Shown here in pieces: positions 43,107 through 56,493 of a stretch of DNA of 64,000 bases; position 1 is the first letter of the stretch, and every line of letters starts with the position of its first letter. The position numbers and the translations under genes were made by a program. This DNA is from Gnetum montanum (lineage: Eukaryota > Streptophyta > Gnetopsida > Gnetales > Gnetaceae). The stretch lies in assembly GCA_015680685.1 (NCBI GenBank), contig MNCI01030472.1, positions 63,531 to 127,530 of the forward strand. Reading direction: 5' to 3'. The notes beneath the pieces were generated by a model, which made no database searches, was not told the origin of the DNA, and saw only the letters and a list, made by a program, of their open reading frames with translations.

Positions 43107-46100
43107 ATGGCAGAGGGACGGGAGCTGCAGGACTCGTTGGAGTACACGCCAACATGGGCCGTGGCTGTGGTGTGCTCTGTGATGGTGCTTGTTTCTCTGG
43201 CGCTCGAAAGAGGAATTCATCGTCTCGGCAAGGCGAGTCCAAACGTTGCCACATTTTTCATTAAGCGCTAAGTTGGCGTGTTCTACAGTATTTCCCCCTC
43301 TTTCTCCGTTTTCCTGATTCTGATTTTGGTTTGGTTTGTGTGTTCAAGGCTTTCTTTGCATTGTTTCTTTCCTATGTTATTCGTGTCATGGTTTCCTCCT
43401 CATCCTTTTCAATGGAATGGTTCATCTTACTCAGACTGTCTTATCCACTGGTTAGCTGTTCCTCTGTACATTGCAAGTGTTATTCTTAGTTTTGTAATTC
43501 GGCAGATTTAATTCTATTTATGAAAGATAGCTTAAATCTTGAAATCTTTTTAAGACGATTCTCTTATCGTATATTTTCTTTCGACCACGATGAATGGATA
43601 TGCGAATCTGTTCGCTGTACGAAATGAAGAAGATTTCAGTATGTTAAGTTGTTAACAGCCATCCTGTTAGTTTTATGTTTTAACTCATTTTATGCTATTC
43701 TTGGAAATACGTTGGTTCTTATTGTGCATATTCTGAGCCTGATTTTGGTTTTTACTTCGCTATCCCTTCAAATCATGGTGTACAGGTAAAATCTTTCTTT
43801 CTATTGATGAAGAAACGGTCTATATATAATAGCACTGGGACCTATGACGCAATTGTATGCCATTTTATTTTTCGATAGATAATTGAAAACGACTGATCGT
43901 TATGAATCGAGTATTAGGCAACTTGTTGCTGATCATCTCATTTGATAGTTTTTGCAAATATTAAGAAAACAGTTTTTTTTTTGCGGGAAATTTTCTTCCC
44001 AAAGAGCCCTGTTTTTAGGCATCTGATGCATTAACCTAATAATTTGTGTTGTAAAAATTTCTTTTAATAATCAAAACCGGTTTCTTTCGGTATTCCTAAA
44101 ATGTGTTAAAACAGCTGGTAATTTATTTCAGTAGCCATGAAGGGTTTCACTCGCTACGGTGTTCAATGTGGTACGCTGTCAAATGTTTCTATTTTATTTT
44201 AATTTTGTTGATTTTTTCAATAGGCAGTTGTACATTTTCAAATAGTGAGAAGTTATTTGTTACTTTCTTCGAGGCAATTGGATTAGATATTGTAGCGTAA
44301 AGGTTTTTATACTGAAATTTTCACTTAACCTGGAATCTATTAGTATCTTTATTCTTTGAGTTTTTGCTCGATTTACTTGAGCAATTTAATTATAGAATAT
44401 ATGTTTTCAATGACACAGAATCTGTGTCATGCCTGGCGCAAATGAACTGTTGTCAAACCATATACTGCAATACTAGTGGAGATTAATTTGGCAGGATGAT
44501 AAAAATTCCTGTTGAAACTGCCTTGCTAGACGTATCCATATTTGTTTTAAATGCTTACTGGACGGCAATTTACTAATGTGCATTGAAATTTTCTTGCAGT
44601 CTTTTAAGAGGAAGAATCAAAAACCATTGTTTGAAGCATTGCAGAAATTGAAAGAAGGTAAATATATCTTGAATCTTTGCCATGAGTCTTATGTTTAAGG
44701 AGCAAAATGGAGCTACTTTATTGTTACAAAATCTTTTTAAGAACCGGTTCTATGCTCAGTTTTACTCCAAGGTCTATTACTGATTTCTGGGCTAGGTAGT
44801 GTCAGTGTTTATCTTATTTCAGTTTCTTGAGAAAAGGTATTGCTATGAAATTGGATTTATATTCTGGATTTGGTATCATACACTGTATGAAAACTAGTTT
44901 TCAAACAAAACTACTTTGAGTTCAGCTGTTGTGTAACATAAGATGACTTACTTCTGTTCAATATGAAATAGAAGAATAGCTAGGATTTCAGAGATATTCT
45001 TCATCAATTCCACAAGTGTCTTTAAATAAATCTTGAAAGATTGCTGGATCTTAAAACCATTCGGGGTAAATCTGGGGACATTACGTAGTGAAGCTGAAAG
45101 TGGCTATTTAAATCTTAGAGTTTCTTGATTTTTATAACTATTGCTTTGATAAATTCAAAGCCTAATTTTGATTTTTCATCTGAGCACTGGCAGAGTTGAT
45201 GCTTCTGGGGTTTATATCTCTGTTGCTTACTGTTTTTCAAAATCCAATCAACCATCTTTGCATTCCCAAAAGTATCACTCTTAAGTTACTGCCTTGCAAG
45301 TTGCCTAAAACTGAAGATGTGGAGGATTTTAGTCATTGGAAATCATTTCAAGAAGGGCATCGCCGCAAATTGCTTTCATCATCAGCGGGGGATCACTGTG
45401 GACAGGTAAAAAAATTGTAATATTGGAACTGAAAGTAATTTTAAATAAGAAATGTAATCTCCCTGCTCTTGTTTTGATAGTTTAAATTTACTGAAAACAT
45501 ATAATTATAAAAGTCACTTGTTATTCTAATACAATTTATGGTTTTGATTACATTGTTGACTGTTTTGTGCATACAACTTTTGTTATATGCAAAAGCTGAC
45601 TGGAAATAGATGGGATCAGTCTCTGATGATGTAGTTTTGAAGCATGAATAAGTTCTCTCAAATGCATCTATAATGCACAAACTATAACATTTACTCTGGG
45701 GACACTGAGATCATGCTTTCTTTCCTTAGAGGTGACTGCTATTGCTCCGGAACATTTCTCTAAATCATTTAAAGAGACCAGAACTTCATGACGCTTAGTA
45801 ATGGATCCAATTATCAACTAAGGCAACCTCATATCGTAGAAAGTAATGGTGGATATCCTATGTCTTTACCCAAAACCAGTTAAATAATTGCTTAAAATGT
45901 CATTTAAGGATGATTATATGGAGATCACTATATTTGTAGTAGAAATGGATCAGGAAGATACCTACTCTCTCAGGTTCTAATGGAACCTCAGAATTGTCAA
46001 TAACTAGATTGTGAAGTACTTGTGGTAAGCTTGGAAAATAAGAAGCAAATGATATTTGTGTCACTTTTATGCTAATATCCTGTGCCAGCTGTGCTAAGAT

Positions 46101-49100
46101 AGTTGAGTATAGCTTCATGCATGCAGAGAGGATGCTCTCTAGTTTGACATGCAAGTTTTGAGGGATTGTTAATCGAGAAAGCATCCTAAAGTGGGGGTGA
46201 ATAGGGTGATGAAAAATATTAATCCATGAATCAAAACTGAATGACTTCTGAAATATTGATCGATCAAATAAAAATAACAGTTTTGCATGGATTTTGAACA
46301 AAGCAAGAAACTGAAAGCAAAAGCCACAGAAAGAACACACTGGATTTATAGTGGTTCAGCTTGGGTTTAGTCCACTCACAGGGGTGCAATTGCCTTCTCT
46401 TCCCTCAGTTCCATTCTGTATCAAGAAAAGTCTTCAATGTTGGTTTGTGGGTTGCCAGTCTCCCATTGACGTGGGTTTACAGGTTGTCAATCTCCCTTTT
46501 AGAATCTTCAGAGTGAATCCTAATTCACTCTAAAAAACAAGGATTTTACAATATTCTGAAGTTTGTTACAGATCTCAATATATCAAGGACATACGTGAAG
46601 CACATGGTTTAAACAGAGAGAAAAAGGGAATAATCATGGGAAGTACAATAAAATCCGATGATGGATTAGCAAAGCTTCTTCACAAAGGGCTACATGGAAT
46701 AGGACTAGTGTTAAGATACCCTTGACTTTCTAGTTCACAAATGCATCACATCATGCTCCCGGCAATGTACTTTTATGCTCCTTTCGGCGAATGGTTATAC
46801 AACACCTATGTTTGTGAGTTTCCAAAATTATCATTTTTTGCTGATGTCACCCTGATAGGTCAACCTAAGGCTAGGTCAGTTGACCTATCGGTCTAGTCAA
46901 TTGACCTAACAGATGAAAGATCGACCTAACAACTACTGCTTTTCCCGCCTCCTCAAATTCTCAACCATTCGGGAGCTTCAACCTATCCTAAGGTTGCATT
47001 TGAGCTTTTAGATATATCACACACACACACAGAGTATCTACTAAGCTAGTCTATGGTTGTAAATATATGTTATGTTCATTTCATTTTTCAATTGCAGTCG
47101 TACTTTGCATAATCTGCATGACATTCCAGTGATCACGGTATCATTGTTTACCTGTTTATTGTCATAACTGTGTGTATACTATATCACGGTTAATGGTTTT
47201 ACACAATAGCTGACTGTTCTATGTAATGATTACTCACATAGTGTTGCCTTTTGGACTTTTTGTGTGTTGTGTACCTATCTATCTATTTCATTTCTTTATT
47301 CATAAATCTTTAATAAACTAAGTTTCCCACTTTCTGTGGACCTCAAATTTCAACATACAGTGCACAATGACTAGACTTCACTTGTAGTCTGATGCCATGA
47401 TTTTTAATTGAGAAAGTCAATTTTAAAAGGTTTCATTTATTTTTACAAAATGTTTACACGTGGAAGATACATTATTTTCTATGTGATGTAACAAACTGTT
47501 TTATTGAGTTAATTCTTACGGGGTAGTATTTTATTTGTTCATGGAGCTCGTAAATCCTACATTTTTTTATTAGAAATATTTTTGTTCATAGTGATTTTGA
47601 TTGTGATATACATATATTTAATCACAATTTAAATGAAATGTAGTATAAAATACGTTAGTATATGATTTATTTATTTATTATAGTTATCTTTATGTATATA
47701 ATTTCTTTCAGAGGAGAAAAACATTCTGTTCTATGCTATTGTTGATTTATTTATTTTTAGTACATATGATTGTTATTTACAGAATTTAATGTTGTGATGC
47801 TTTATTTTATTTAACAAATTTTCAATTGTTACTTGTTGGTTAAGACTGAAGAAAGTTTTGTTTTGTGCTTTTAATTGTCAGGGGAAAAGACCTTTTTTGT
47901 CGAGTGAAGGAATGCATCAGTTACACATTTTCATTTTTGTTCTTGCTATTGTTCATGTCATTTTTTGTGTTTTGACGATGTTGCTGGGAACTGCAAAGGT
48001 AATTTACGATGATTTCAGCAGTTAATTTGCCATGTCCTTGGGATAAGTGGTATAACATAGTAAAATTCCAGACTTCATTGGTCAGTGAATGAATGCATAC
48101 AATACCGTGCGAGTCTGTTCATGTCATAGTTCTTTGGTTAAATAAGAAGCTTTTTGTTTTTTTTTTTAAAGATTCGCACATGGAAATCATGGGAAGAAGA
48201 AATACGTGCAAAAGGGGGAAAGACAGCAGAACCTGACGAAGGCATGTTCAACACATTTTGAAAATAATTGTTTTTAGCCTAAATCTCAACTTTATGAATT
48301 ATACAATAAGATCTAGAAGATTCTTATGTATTATTCAATAGGACCTTTATATGCTTGTGTTTAATCATTACCCTGTGTTTGATTGAGAATCTAATATTTA
48401 TGTAAGCCTAATATTTGTTTCATTGCTTGTGCATGCAGCTGCGGTTAGGGTTACTCATGTGGCGCATCATGATTTTGTCAAGACTCATTCACTAGGCCGG
48501 AAATCAGTTATACTATCTTGGATGGTAAGTTACGCTGAATATGGAGAGTGACAGGTTTTCAGAAATATTGTGGTACTAACTTCCTAGTTTCTTTCAAATT
48601 AAATCTTCCACAGCTTTCTTTTGAGGAATCTTCAATCCATAGTCTGTAACTGACTGATGCTTTTCCTCTAAAATAGTTCCAGCACATTGTAATAAATTTA
48701 ACAGTGATCTTCAACCACAGTAGGTGAATAAAGTTTTCAAGCATTATTTCAAAAATATTTCAATTTTTGCCTCATTTTAGTGCGTTCTGTCGGCACTTCA
48801 TATTACTTCTATTGTTACGTTTTCTTAGCATGCTAGGCTGATACCTTGTTTCTTTTTAAGGCATATCATCTAGTTTTTGCTCAGATTGCTAGGTTGGGCG
48901 CTATATTTGACTCTGGTAACAATGTTAACCTGTGGTATAAGGAAGGACAATCAACATACACTAAGATTTTTAGGGTTAGTCCTGGTATATACCATTGAAC
49001 TTGCAAATGGTTGGTTAATGAGCCGGTAAATTTTACTATTAAACAACACATCAAGCATATTAAATTCCCGTAAAACTAAAAGAGTTTGCATTAAAATCGT

Positions 49101-52100
49101 ATGCTGCTGTCTGTTCTCGGGGGTACATACGGTTTACAGTTCCACCGTAACAATTCCTTTGCTAGTGACAGCTAAACACCAGAAGCAGTCATATTGAAAT
49201 AGGATGCAGAGATTTCCCAGCAACCTTAGGGAGGATTTTGTCACCCTAAAAGCTAAACCATACACATGAACTTGAAGGGACCTACTTGTAACATTTGTAG
49301 GTATGCTCATAGCTTTCCATATTTTGATACAAAGCCTCTGCAGGTGCACATACTCTAATTCTCAGGTTTGCCTTTATGTGTTCTCTTTCTTCATTCTTAT
49401 AAAGTCAAGGTGAAATCTGATATATATTATAGAACGTGAACATTAGGAACTCCTTCAATATTACATAAGCTTTTCTGGTATGAGAAACAAGATATGGTTG
49501 AAGTTGGTTTTCTTGCCCATGTCAATGGTTGTCCATTTCTTCTATTCTGGGGATTACCACCTTTGCAATTAGGGAGTGGCATGAAGCATGACACGTTTCA
49601 GAAGCTTCTTTTCTTGTAAAATCATGCCTAAATTCTCATAAAATTGTAATGACACTCAGTTATAATGATACATCTCTTTCTGGATTTTTATATTACAATT
49701 TTCAAATGATCTTTTTACATTTTATACTGTTTTTTTTTTTTTGCAAGAAAATTTCAACATGATTTTTACTTGCAAAACGTACTTGCTAAAAGTCCATGAG
49801 GTGTAGCTTGTTGCTAAGATACATAACTTGCATCTCACAGCTTAGAGGTTAAATCCCAATGCATTATATACAGAAATCCTGTCCAGTAGGTCCCTAGAGT
49901 CTCATGGTCTCAACATGGATGTAATACAATATTTCATTTTTAGTTTCAGTTTTTTTAATTATTTTATATTTTATTACTAGGTATCATTTTTTAAGCAGTT
50001 TTATGGATCAGTGACAAAGACTGATTACGCTTACCTACGTCTTGGATTCATAGAGGTACAATTTTGTGGTCAATTGCTGGATTTGTTAAAAACATATATT
50101 TAGAATTTATTCAGTGCCATTCCCTAAATCTAGAATGAATTGTTTTTGTCTGTAGGCTCACTGCAAAGGAAATCCAAAATTTGATTTTCACAAATACATG
50201 ATGCGGACACTTGAGGCTGACTTCAAGAAAGTTGTTGGCATAAGGTTTGCTATACAAGTCTAGAAAGTTGTTGGCATAAGTCTAGAAAGCTGTTTTTTAT
50301 TGCCGTTTTCTTTTCATAATTGCTCAAGCGGCTGTTAAGGAATGACTAAACATTTTGTTATCTTCTTGACAACTAAATGTTGAATCATGATCATTTTAAT
50401 TTTGTGTTTGCCTTACTTTCTGTTGTGAAATGATTGCAGTGGAACATTGTGGGCTTTTGTTGTTATTTTCTTGCTCCTCAATGTTGACGGTATGTAGCCT
50501 TTTTAGTTCATGATCATTTTCTGATTATGCAAAAATGCAAATTGACAATGGACAATAAATAACATTAATGTTGATGTTCAGTTATGACAATGTAGATAGG
50601 GTCTTGATAACTTTCTGATGCAGTATTTGAACATGCTTAAGTTCAACCTTTTTGTCTTATCATGGTGTTGACTGTGCAAATGTGTTGCTGAGGATGTTAT
50701 TTTGTATGTTTGTTTCACTATACTGAATTCATATTTGCCTTCTTTTTGGTTCCAGGTTGGCATACTTACTTCTGGATAGCATTTATCCCCTTGCTGGTGA
50801 GTTAGTTTGCTTTCTCAAGACAATAGAGAAATCGGCATGTGATTTAGTCCGTTTATTTTTTTCCTTTTATATTCCCCATTTTGTGAATCTATTAACAGAA
50901 ATGAGTGCATATGTTATCTTGTATCATATTGTAGGAAACACAGTATTTATTGTAAAACAATTAGTCAAATCAAATATTTATGTTTTTAATTGGTTAATGC
51001 ATAAACAAAATTTTTTCCTGACTTACACAATAGATTTATATTGATGCTCTTAATTCTTAAATCAATCATTATATGCAATTGAATCCTCTGGCAGATACTT
51101 CTTGCTGTGGGTGCAAAGCTAGAGCATGTCATTAGCCAACTAGCCCATGAAGTGTTGGATAAACACACTTGCATTGAAGGTGACATTGTTGTACGGCCCT
51201 CAGACCAGCACTTTTGGTTTGAACGTCCTAAATTGGTCTTACATTTGATTCACTTCATTCTGTTTCAGGTAAAATGCTTGATGCATATTTAGCAACCACA
51301 TTTAGCATTCATGATTCATATTGTAGTATATAATTAAACTTGGCAAATGATTTCTGGTTAGAATGCACATGTACGGTATTCTAATACCTATTTTGTTGGC
51401 ATTGACAGAATGCTTTTGAAATAGCCTTTTTCTTTTGGATACTGGTAAGGGCCTTATCTCTTATATTTTGCAAATTTTGTTTGTGAGTTTGTCATGCAAG
51501 CCAAAACTTTTTAGCAGTGTCAGTTATTTATGTTATAAAGCTACTTTCTATATGTAGTCTGGATAACATGTTGGTTTGAATTTAGTTTATAGGAAATTTT
51601 TTGAGAAATAAGTTGAGTCCATTTGGATATACCGTCAATCTGCATATGTAGTAACTACCAGTTATAACCAATTCGTGTTCCTGTCTTATCATTATGCTGG
51701 TATGGTGATTATTTCTCTTTTAGCTGGATTTTTAGAAAACATTTAAAATGTTCTGTGAAATTTTGGTAATTTTAAATTATGAAGTTCTGAAAATCACCAT
51801 AAACATTTAAGCTGATCTTAGTCGGTCAGTATTGGTGCTGAGCACATTTGTTAATTGGTATTAGAGTTGAGTCTGGCTGCTCTTGCTTTTTAATGTAGAA
51901 TATTTATTTAAGCTATGTCTAGGACCTTACCATTTAGGTGCACTACCAAGTTGTCATCTTTGTCATAATCATCGTTATTTGCTTGTATGTCATCTATCTT
52001 AGGTGACACGTTACGTTAGGCAGGTGATTTGATGATGGTTTTTAGTGACTACCCCTCCACCCTAAACAAACCTGAATGTATATATTTTGCCACACTGGCA

Positions 52101-54725
52101 TGTGGCTTATTTATCTAATGCATTATTCATTAAGGCTTTACCCACAAATAGGGTGAAATCAGAAAATTATTTTGCAAATAAAATTAAAGCAATTACAGGG
52201 TCTCTTCATGTTTTCCAACGGGCATTTATAGTTATCAACATGATGGGTAACGGATGGTGTTATATGGGAGCATGCTCCGATAGAAATTCTGATACTACAC
52301 GTGTCTTTGGAGCTGAAGCACACTCTCCGTACAAATCACTTTTGTGAATTTAACTGCCAAGTAATAAACTTATTAAGCCAGTGTAATGGTTATCTCATTA
52401 CTTTGTTTTCCTTAAACATAAATACTTGTTAAAAAGGATCGTGAGACTATTTTTCCCCAATTCATGCTTCATATGTGGGTGATGGTTAAAATGTCAAAAG
52501 GAAGAACCAAGATATTACGAACTTATCGTATGAAAGCATACATGCAGCTGATTTTTCTTGCTACCCAGTGTACTGTTGGTTCGTTTGTAGCTTGAACCAG
52601 AACTTATTGGTTAACAAGCCAACTAATTACCAGGTTTTTTTTAATGCTTTGACAACTTGAAAGCTGCTGAAAACCAGGACCAACAAATGAGTAGTTGAGC
52701 TACCAACTCATTGGTCTTACTCTGCATGTGATCCCAAAAAAATCCCTTATTCCAAAGCTGATTTTGGTGCATGTTCCATTCTTACATTCCCAAGCCATGG
52801 GAAACATGGATACTAAATAAATAGATTTTCTAATCCTAACGCTTTTCATTCATATTGTCAGGTCCATCTAACCATCAATCCAAAAACCGTGACCTTCATT
52901 TAAGGCTGTTTAAAGGCTTTATGAGTTAAGCTTACTAGATACATTTCCCATAAGCAATGCAACTATGGGAACATTTTAATTGCCTTCACATACCAACTGC
53001 TGTTGTTCTTCTTCAAATGCTCTGGCTATTTCTCTCAGTTCTTGGTAATCTGTTATTCTGCAAGTCAGAGTTTCTGTAATGTCCTTTTGATCCTGGTAGC
53101 TGGCCTTAATTACTTGAAGTTCAGAGTTTGCAATGTGTAGCTTTTGTTGGGCATCCTTCCTAGCGGCAAACTGTTTCTCATATAATGCATAAACTGTGGC
53201 CATTTGCTGCGCTAGTTCATTTCTGGGTCTAGCTACTGTGAGCATGGCTAGATTAGCATAATGGAGGTTTGCTAATCCCATGTATTCTGTGAGATCTTCC
53301 ATCTACAGGTCTTTGTTCTTCATTTTGTCTTGATAGAAATTGCCAGAAGTATGATCAGATACACATATATAGGAAAGTGGGAAGGATTGTTTAAGTGTTT
53401 TGGAGACACAAGATGATGTGGAATTGGTCGTTGGGTATGAAGCAAAAGAGTTCTACAAATGGGTCCTCCCGAAAGCAAGCTTCGACCCTTAGTGACCTTG
53501 TATAACGACATCTACAAGTGAATTTGTGAAACTCATTTTCTGCATATAAAATCATCTAGCACTCCGTACCATGTATGAGATGACAAATCTTGTTTGCTGG
53601 CGCCTAGACTTACACTAGCATTTTTTACTGTAACATCCAGGGAGGGAAATTACTATTTAACAAAGTTTTTTGATGCTACTTGTTAGCTCATTTTGCATAC
53701 ATAAGTGGGACGGTAATCTAGGGTGTCAGTGAAAGTAAAAGCGGGAGTGATATTGAAATGGATGAATTGCATTTTTACATGAGGGTTAATAGCCGATTTC
53801 TTTATTCCAGTTTAAAAAAAATGTCCTGATTCTTAATGACTGATTGTAATATTTATTATAATATTGCTGTCAACTCCATGTCCTTGGATAAGGCTCGGAT
53901 GATGAAGAATAATAATTAATATTTGTTACTGCATACATATATGAATGTAAATATTGTTATAAAAGTACGTCTTTATGCCTAACATTTAGGCTAGATATAT
54001 TGTTATGTAGAAATTCATGATGTGTCCTTCATGCAGACAACTTATGGTATGGACTCCTGCATTATGGGAAAGTTGGGCTATATAATTCCACGGCTTGCAA
54101 TTGGGTAAAGTTCATAACTTATTGTTTTGTTTCTGTTGCCTGTAATCTTTTCTATAGATTATTGTAGAAGTTATTTATGAAACAGAACTTTCTTTCTTTT
54201 AATTTCAAGTGACTACCGGGAAACATCTTTATAATTCTATCGCAATGTTAATTACATAAATATATACTATTCTCAAGCAATCTTTAGATGTATATGGTAA
54301 AGTAAATAATGTATTCCTTGTTTTTTCCAGGGTACTCATCCAAGTTCTCTGCAGTTACAGCACCTTGCCACTCTATGCACTTGTCACTCAGGTAAACATA
54401 AATTCATTAAGGAGTCCTTAATGTAATTACGTGCATGTCACAGTTTGATCCACAGGTCAACCAACATCTCCAATTTTTTCATTCTTTTATTTTATTTCAA
54501 TAGATGGGAACCACATTCAAAAAGTCAATATTTGAAGAGCATATCCAGGAGGGACTGTTTGTATGGCATGCCAAGGTTAAACAGAAGATGAAAAGACCCG
54601 ATAACAGATCTACCGAGAATGCCAGAGCAGGGATAAATATGTCCAGCTTACAGAGTATGTCAGTGGAGAATCGACCCTCGGAATCCGAAACCAGAGTTCT
54701 AGTTAATTCTGCACAACTAACCTAA
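43107..54725 (+). CDS. MLO: MLO-family seven-transmembrane protein, 15 exons, 494 aa
   Basis: Exons: 43107-43232, 44600-44657, 45194-45405, 47882-47998, 48172-48241, 48439-48524, 49981-50055, 50156-50244, 50440-50489, 50756-50796, 51095-51268, 51409-51444, 54037-54104, 54331-54391, 54504-54725. The phases join without a stop to give 494 residues, the usual MLO length. It starts [20 protein letters not shown]; further landmarks are '[20 protein letters not shown]', '[14 protein letters not shown]', '[17 protein letters not shown]', '[20 protein letters not shown]', '[20 protein letters not shown]', '[19 protein letters not shown]' and the C-terminal calmodulin-binding stretch around [14 protein letters not shown]. 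Hydrophobic segments fit the seven-helix topology with the C-terminus inside the cell. MLO proteins are plant calmodulin-binding membrane proteins reported as Ca2+-permeable channels; some clades confer powdery mildew susceptibility, others act in roots or in fertilisation. The clade is not assigned. Introns 1 and 5 appear to use GC donors. The gene looks intact. Confidence 0.95.
46180..47030. repeat. LTR-like repeat in MLO intron 3 (probable)
   Basis: Starts near 'AAGTGGGGGTGAATAGGGTG' and soon contains 'GGATTTATAGTGGTTCAGC', phrases common in plant Copia LTRs. It then has TTGACCTA repeats (46850-46930) and ends near a CA microsatellite (47018-47032). No coding part and no clear target duplication. 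It may be a solo LTR or TRIM-type element; boundaries are approximate. Confidence 0.35.
52950..53570 (-). mobile_element. Deleted remnant of the gag/ORF2 element family in MLO intron 12
   Basis: The minus-strand ORF 53302-52976 (108 codons, no stop) contains '[20 protein letters not shown]' and '[19 protein letters not shown]', clearly the ORF2 C-terminal block of elements A and B. To its right, 53440-53520 resembles the spacer of element B (GGTCCTCCGCAAAGCAAG at about 13099-13116 against GGTCCTCCCGAAAGCAAG). Spacer and ORF2 end are thus joined with everything between deleted. It is antisense to MLO and lies within a 2.6-kb intron. No LTR is left. Confidence 0.8.
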
Positions 54726-55081
54726 GGTAATGTTAGTCAGAAATGTATTGTGATCATGCTGCAACTCATGAGTTTTGAAAAGGGTTTGGAGAGCAAGCTT
54801 CCAGAATGGATGTGTATATTTGTATTCAGTAAATACGAGTTTATATGTTTTTGAAATTGCAGTCGCTTTCCATTCCAAAGGTCTTTTGAAGGCATGTTCC
54901 TGTGTATATTTGTGCTTAGAAGCTATCAAAGATAATTAATATATGCTGGTTCTCGCCATTACAAGTTACATTTGGACTCTATTTTCACGTTAATACTTGA
55001 AAAGCATGCAGATGATGATGAAATAGCTCTTGGGTAAAGCATAACAAATGTTCAGGAGATTGAAACTGTGTTTTGATTACC

Positions 55082-55087
55082 AATAAA
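55082..55087 (+). terminator. Possible poly(A) signal of MLO
   Basis: AATAAA about 360 nt after the MLO stop codon. It is the first canonical hexamer I noticed; the true end is not known. Confidence 0.35.
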
Positions 55088-56455
55088 GACTGGAGGGATG
55101 TATTGGCCAGAAGAATTCAATAATTTTGTTCACGCATGTCAAAATTTATTTAATGATCTGATCCTTTAAGAAATCTTAAAATTTTGGGTTTCAATTAAAA
55201 ACCCTGAGCTGGAGTTTAAAATCCCCGACTTTAGATAGAGAAATCGATCATTTTTGTCATTCAAATCATTTGATGGTGTCATTGATCGTTTGTCATGTTA
55301 TTAGGTAAGCATCTACCTTCACAACAATTGTGTTTTATGCATCAATGATGAAAGCAAGTTCGAACTTTCAGTTCTCGTGGTTTTGTGTTATGCTGCTATT
55401 TTTCAGCTTATGCAACTTAGTAAACGATTGCTACTTAGTTTGCATTGCAATGGAATTTGGCTGCGTTGTCTGGGGAATTTAATTAAGGTGGTGCAGTATA
55501 CACTGTTCTACTCCGCAACATGTAAGATATTCTTATATGGTAGTGAAATTATTATTTTTTAAAATATGTTTATTTAATTTCTTCAAAAACCCACTCACAT
55601 TCTGATTCAAAATGTTACTGTAAATGCTAAAACCACAAGTTAAACATTTTGTAATGGTCTAAGTACCTGTTCATATCATTTTCAGTAGACGATGGTATGT
55701 TCTAAATTAATGTTTTTTTCCCAACTCAAGCTATGCCTTAAATATTTTGTTAAGGTTTAGGTTTTCTCATGCTCCATTGAAAAGGAAACTTTATTTAAGT
55801 TGCAGATTTAATAGTTATTTTACAGAGTGACATTTCTAGTTTCATTCCTCATTGTCAGACAGACAACTGTCACAGAGATGATCCCAAAAGATTTTTGCAA
55901 TGATGCTACCTTTCATAACGAGCATCACCATTGCATTGAAACTCAGTTAACAGATCTGCTAAAAATGTTGCAGATTGTGCGCTGAAGGTGACTTGCAGCA
56001 CAAGCCACGAGTTCTCAGAAGGTTTCAAAAATTTCTCAAAAAATAAACTGAAGTCTATTAACTACGAAACTGTTGTTCGTAGTTCGTAAAATCTGAAGTA
56101 ACCAGATTTTGAAATACATAAATGCTTGTATTTATTTCTGTTAATATCAGCCAGCCAGCCATGTGCAAGCTCGTTACTCTGGTTACAGATTCATGTTTAA
56201 GAACAGTTTTATGAATACCCGTATCTTGCAACTAAAAACAAATATAAAATTTAGTCAATGATTGGTGTGATGAAAAGTTAAACATGAAGAACAACTGCCA
56301 AAGGGAAAATGCTAAACGGCAACACTGATTTCTAACAAAGATGTAACTTGGCAAAGTAGTTTTACCATAATATATAACACATAAGCATCCCTGGAAAATA
56401 TATTTTAAAATTAAGAACCGAAACCCATGTATACACAAACAGATGATGTTACATC
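55088..56455. other. Intergenic region between MLO and ORC4
   Basis: AT-rich DNA between two convergent genes. I see no gene, repeat or RNA; the ORF at 55377-55562 has no recognisable domain. Confidence 0.5.
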
Positions 56456-56461
56456 TTTATT
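56456..56461 (-). terminator. Possible poly(A) signal of ORC4
   Basis: AATAAA on the minus strand, 33 nt after the ORC4 stop codon (56494). It is close for a plant 3' UTR but well formed. Confidence 0.35.
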
Positions 56462-56493
56462 TGATTCTCTTCAGAGCTGCTTAATAGCTTGAG

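Noticed and set aside
45900-46340. 146-codon minus-strand ORF in MLO intron 3
   Set aside because: No domain, Phe/Leu/Ile-rich composition as expected from AT-rich DNA, and it overlaps the LTR-like block.
52087-52347. 86-codon ORF in MLO intron 12
   Set aside because: No similarity that I recognise and no splice context; treated as chance.
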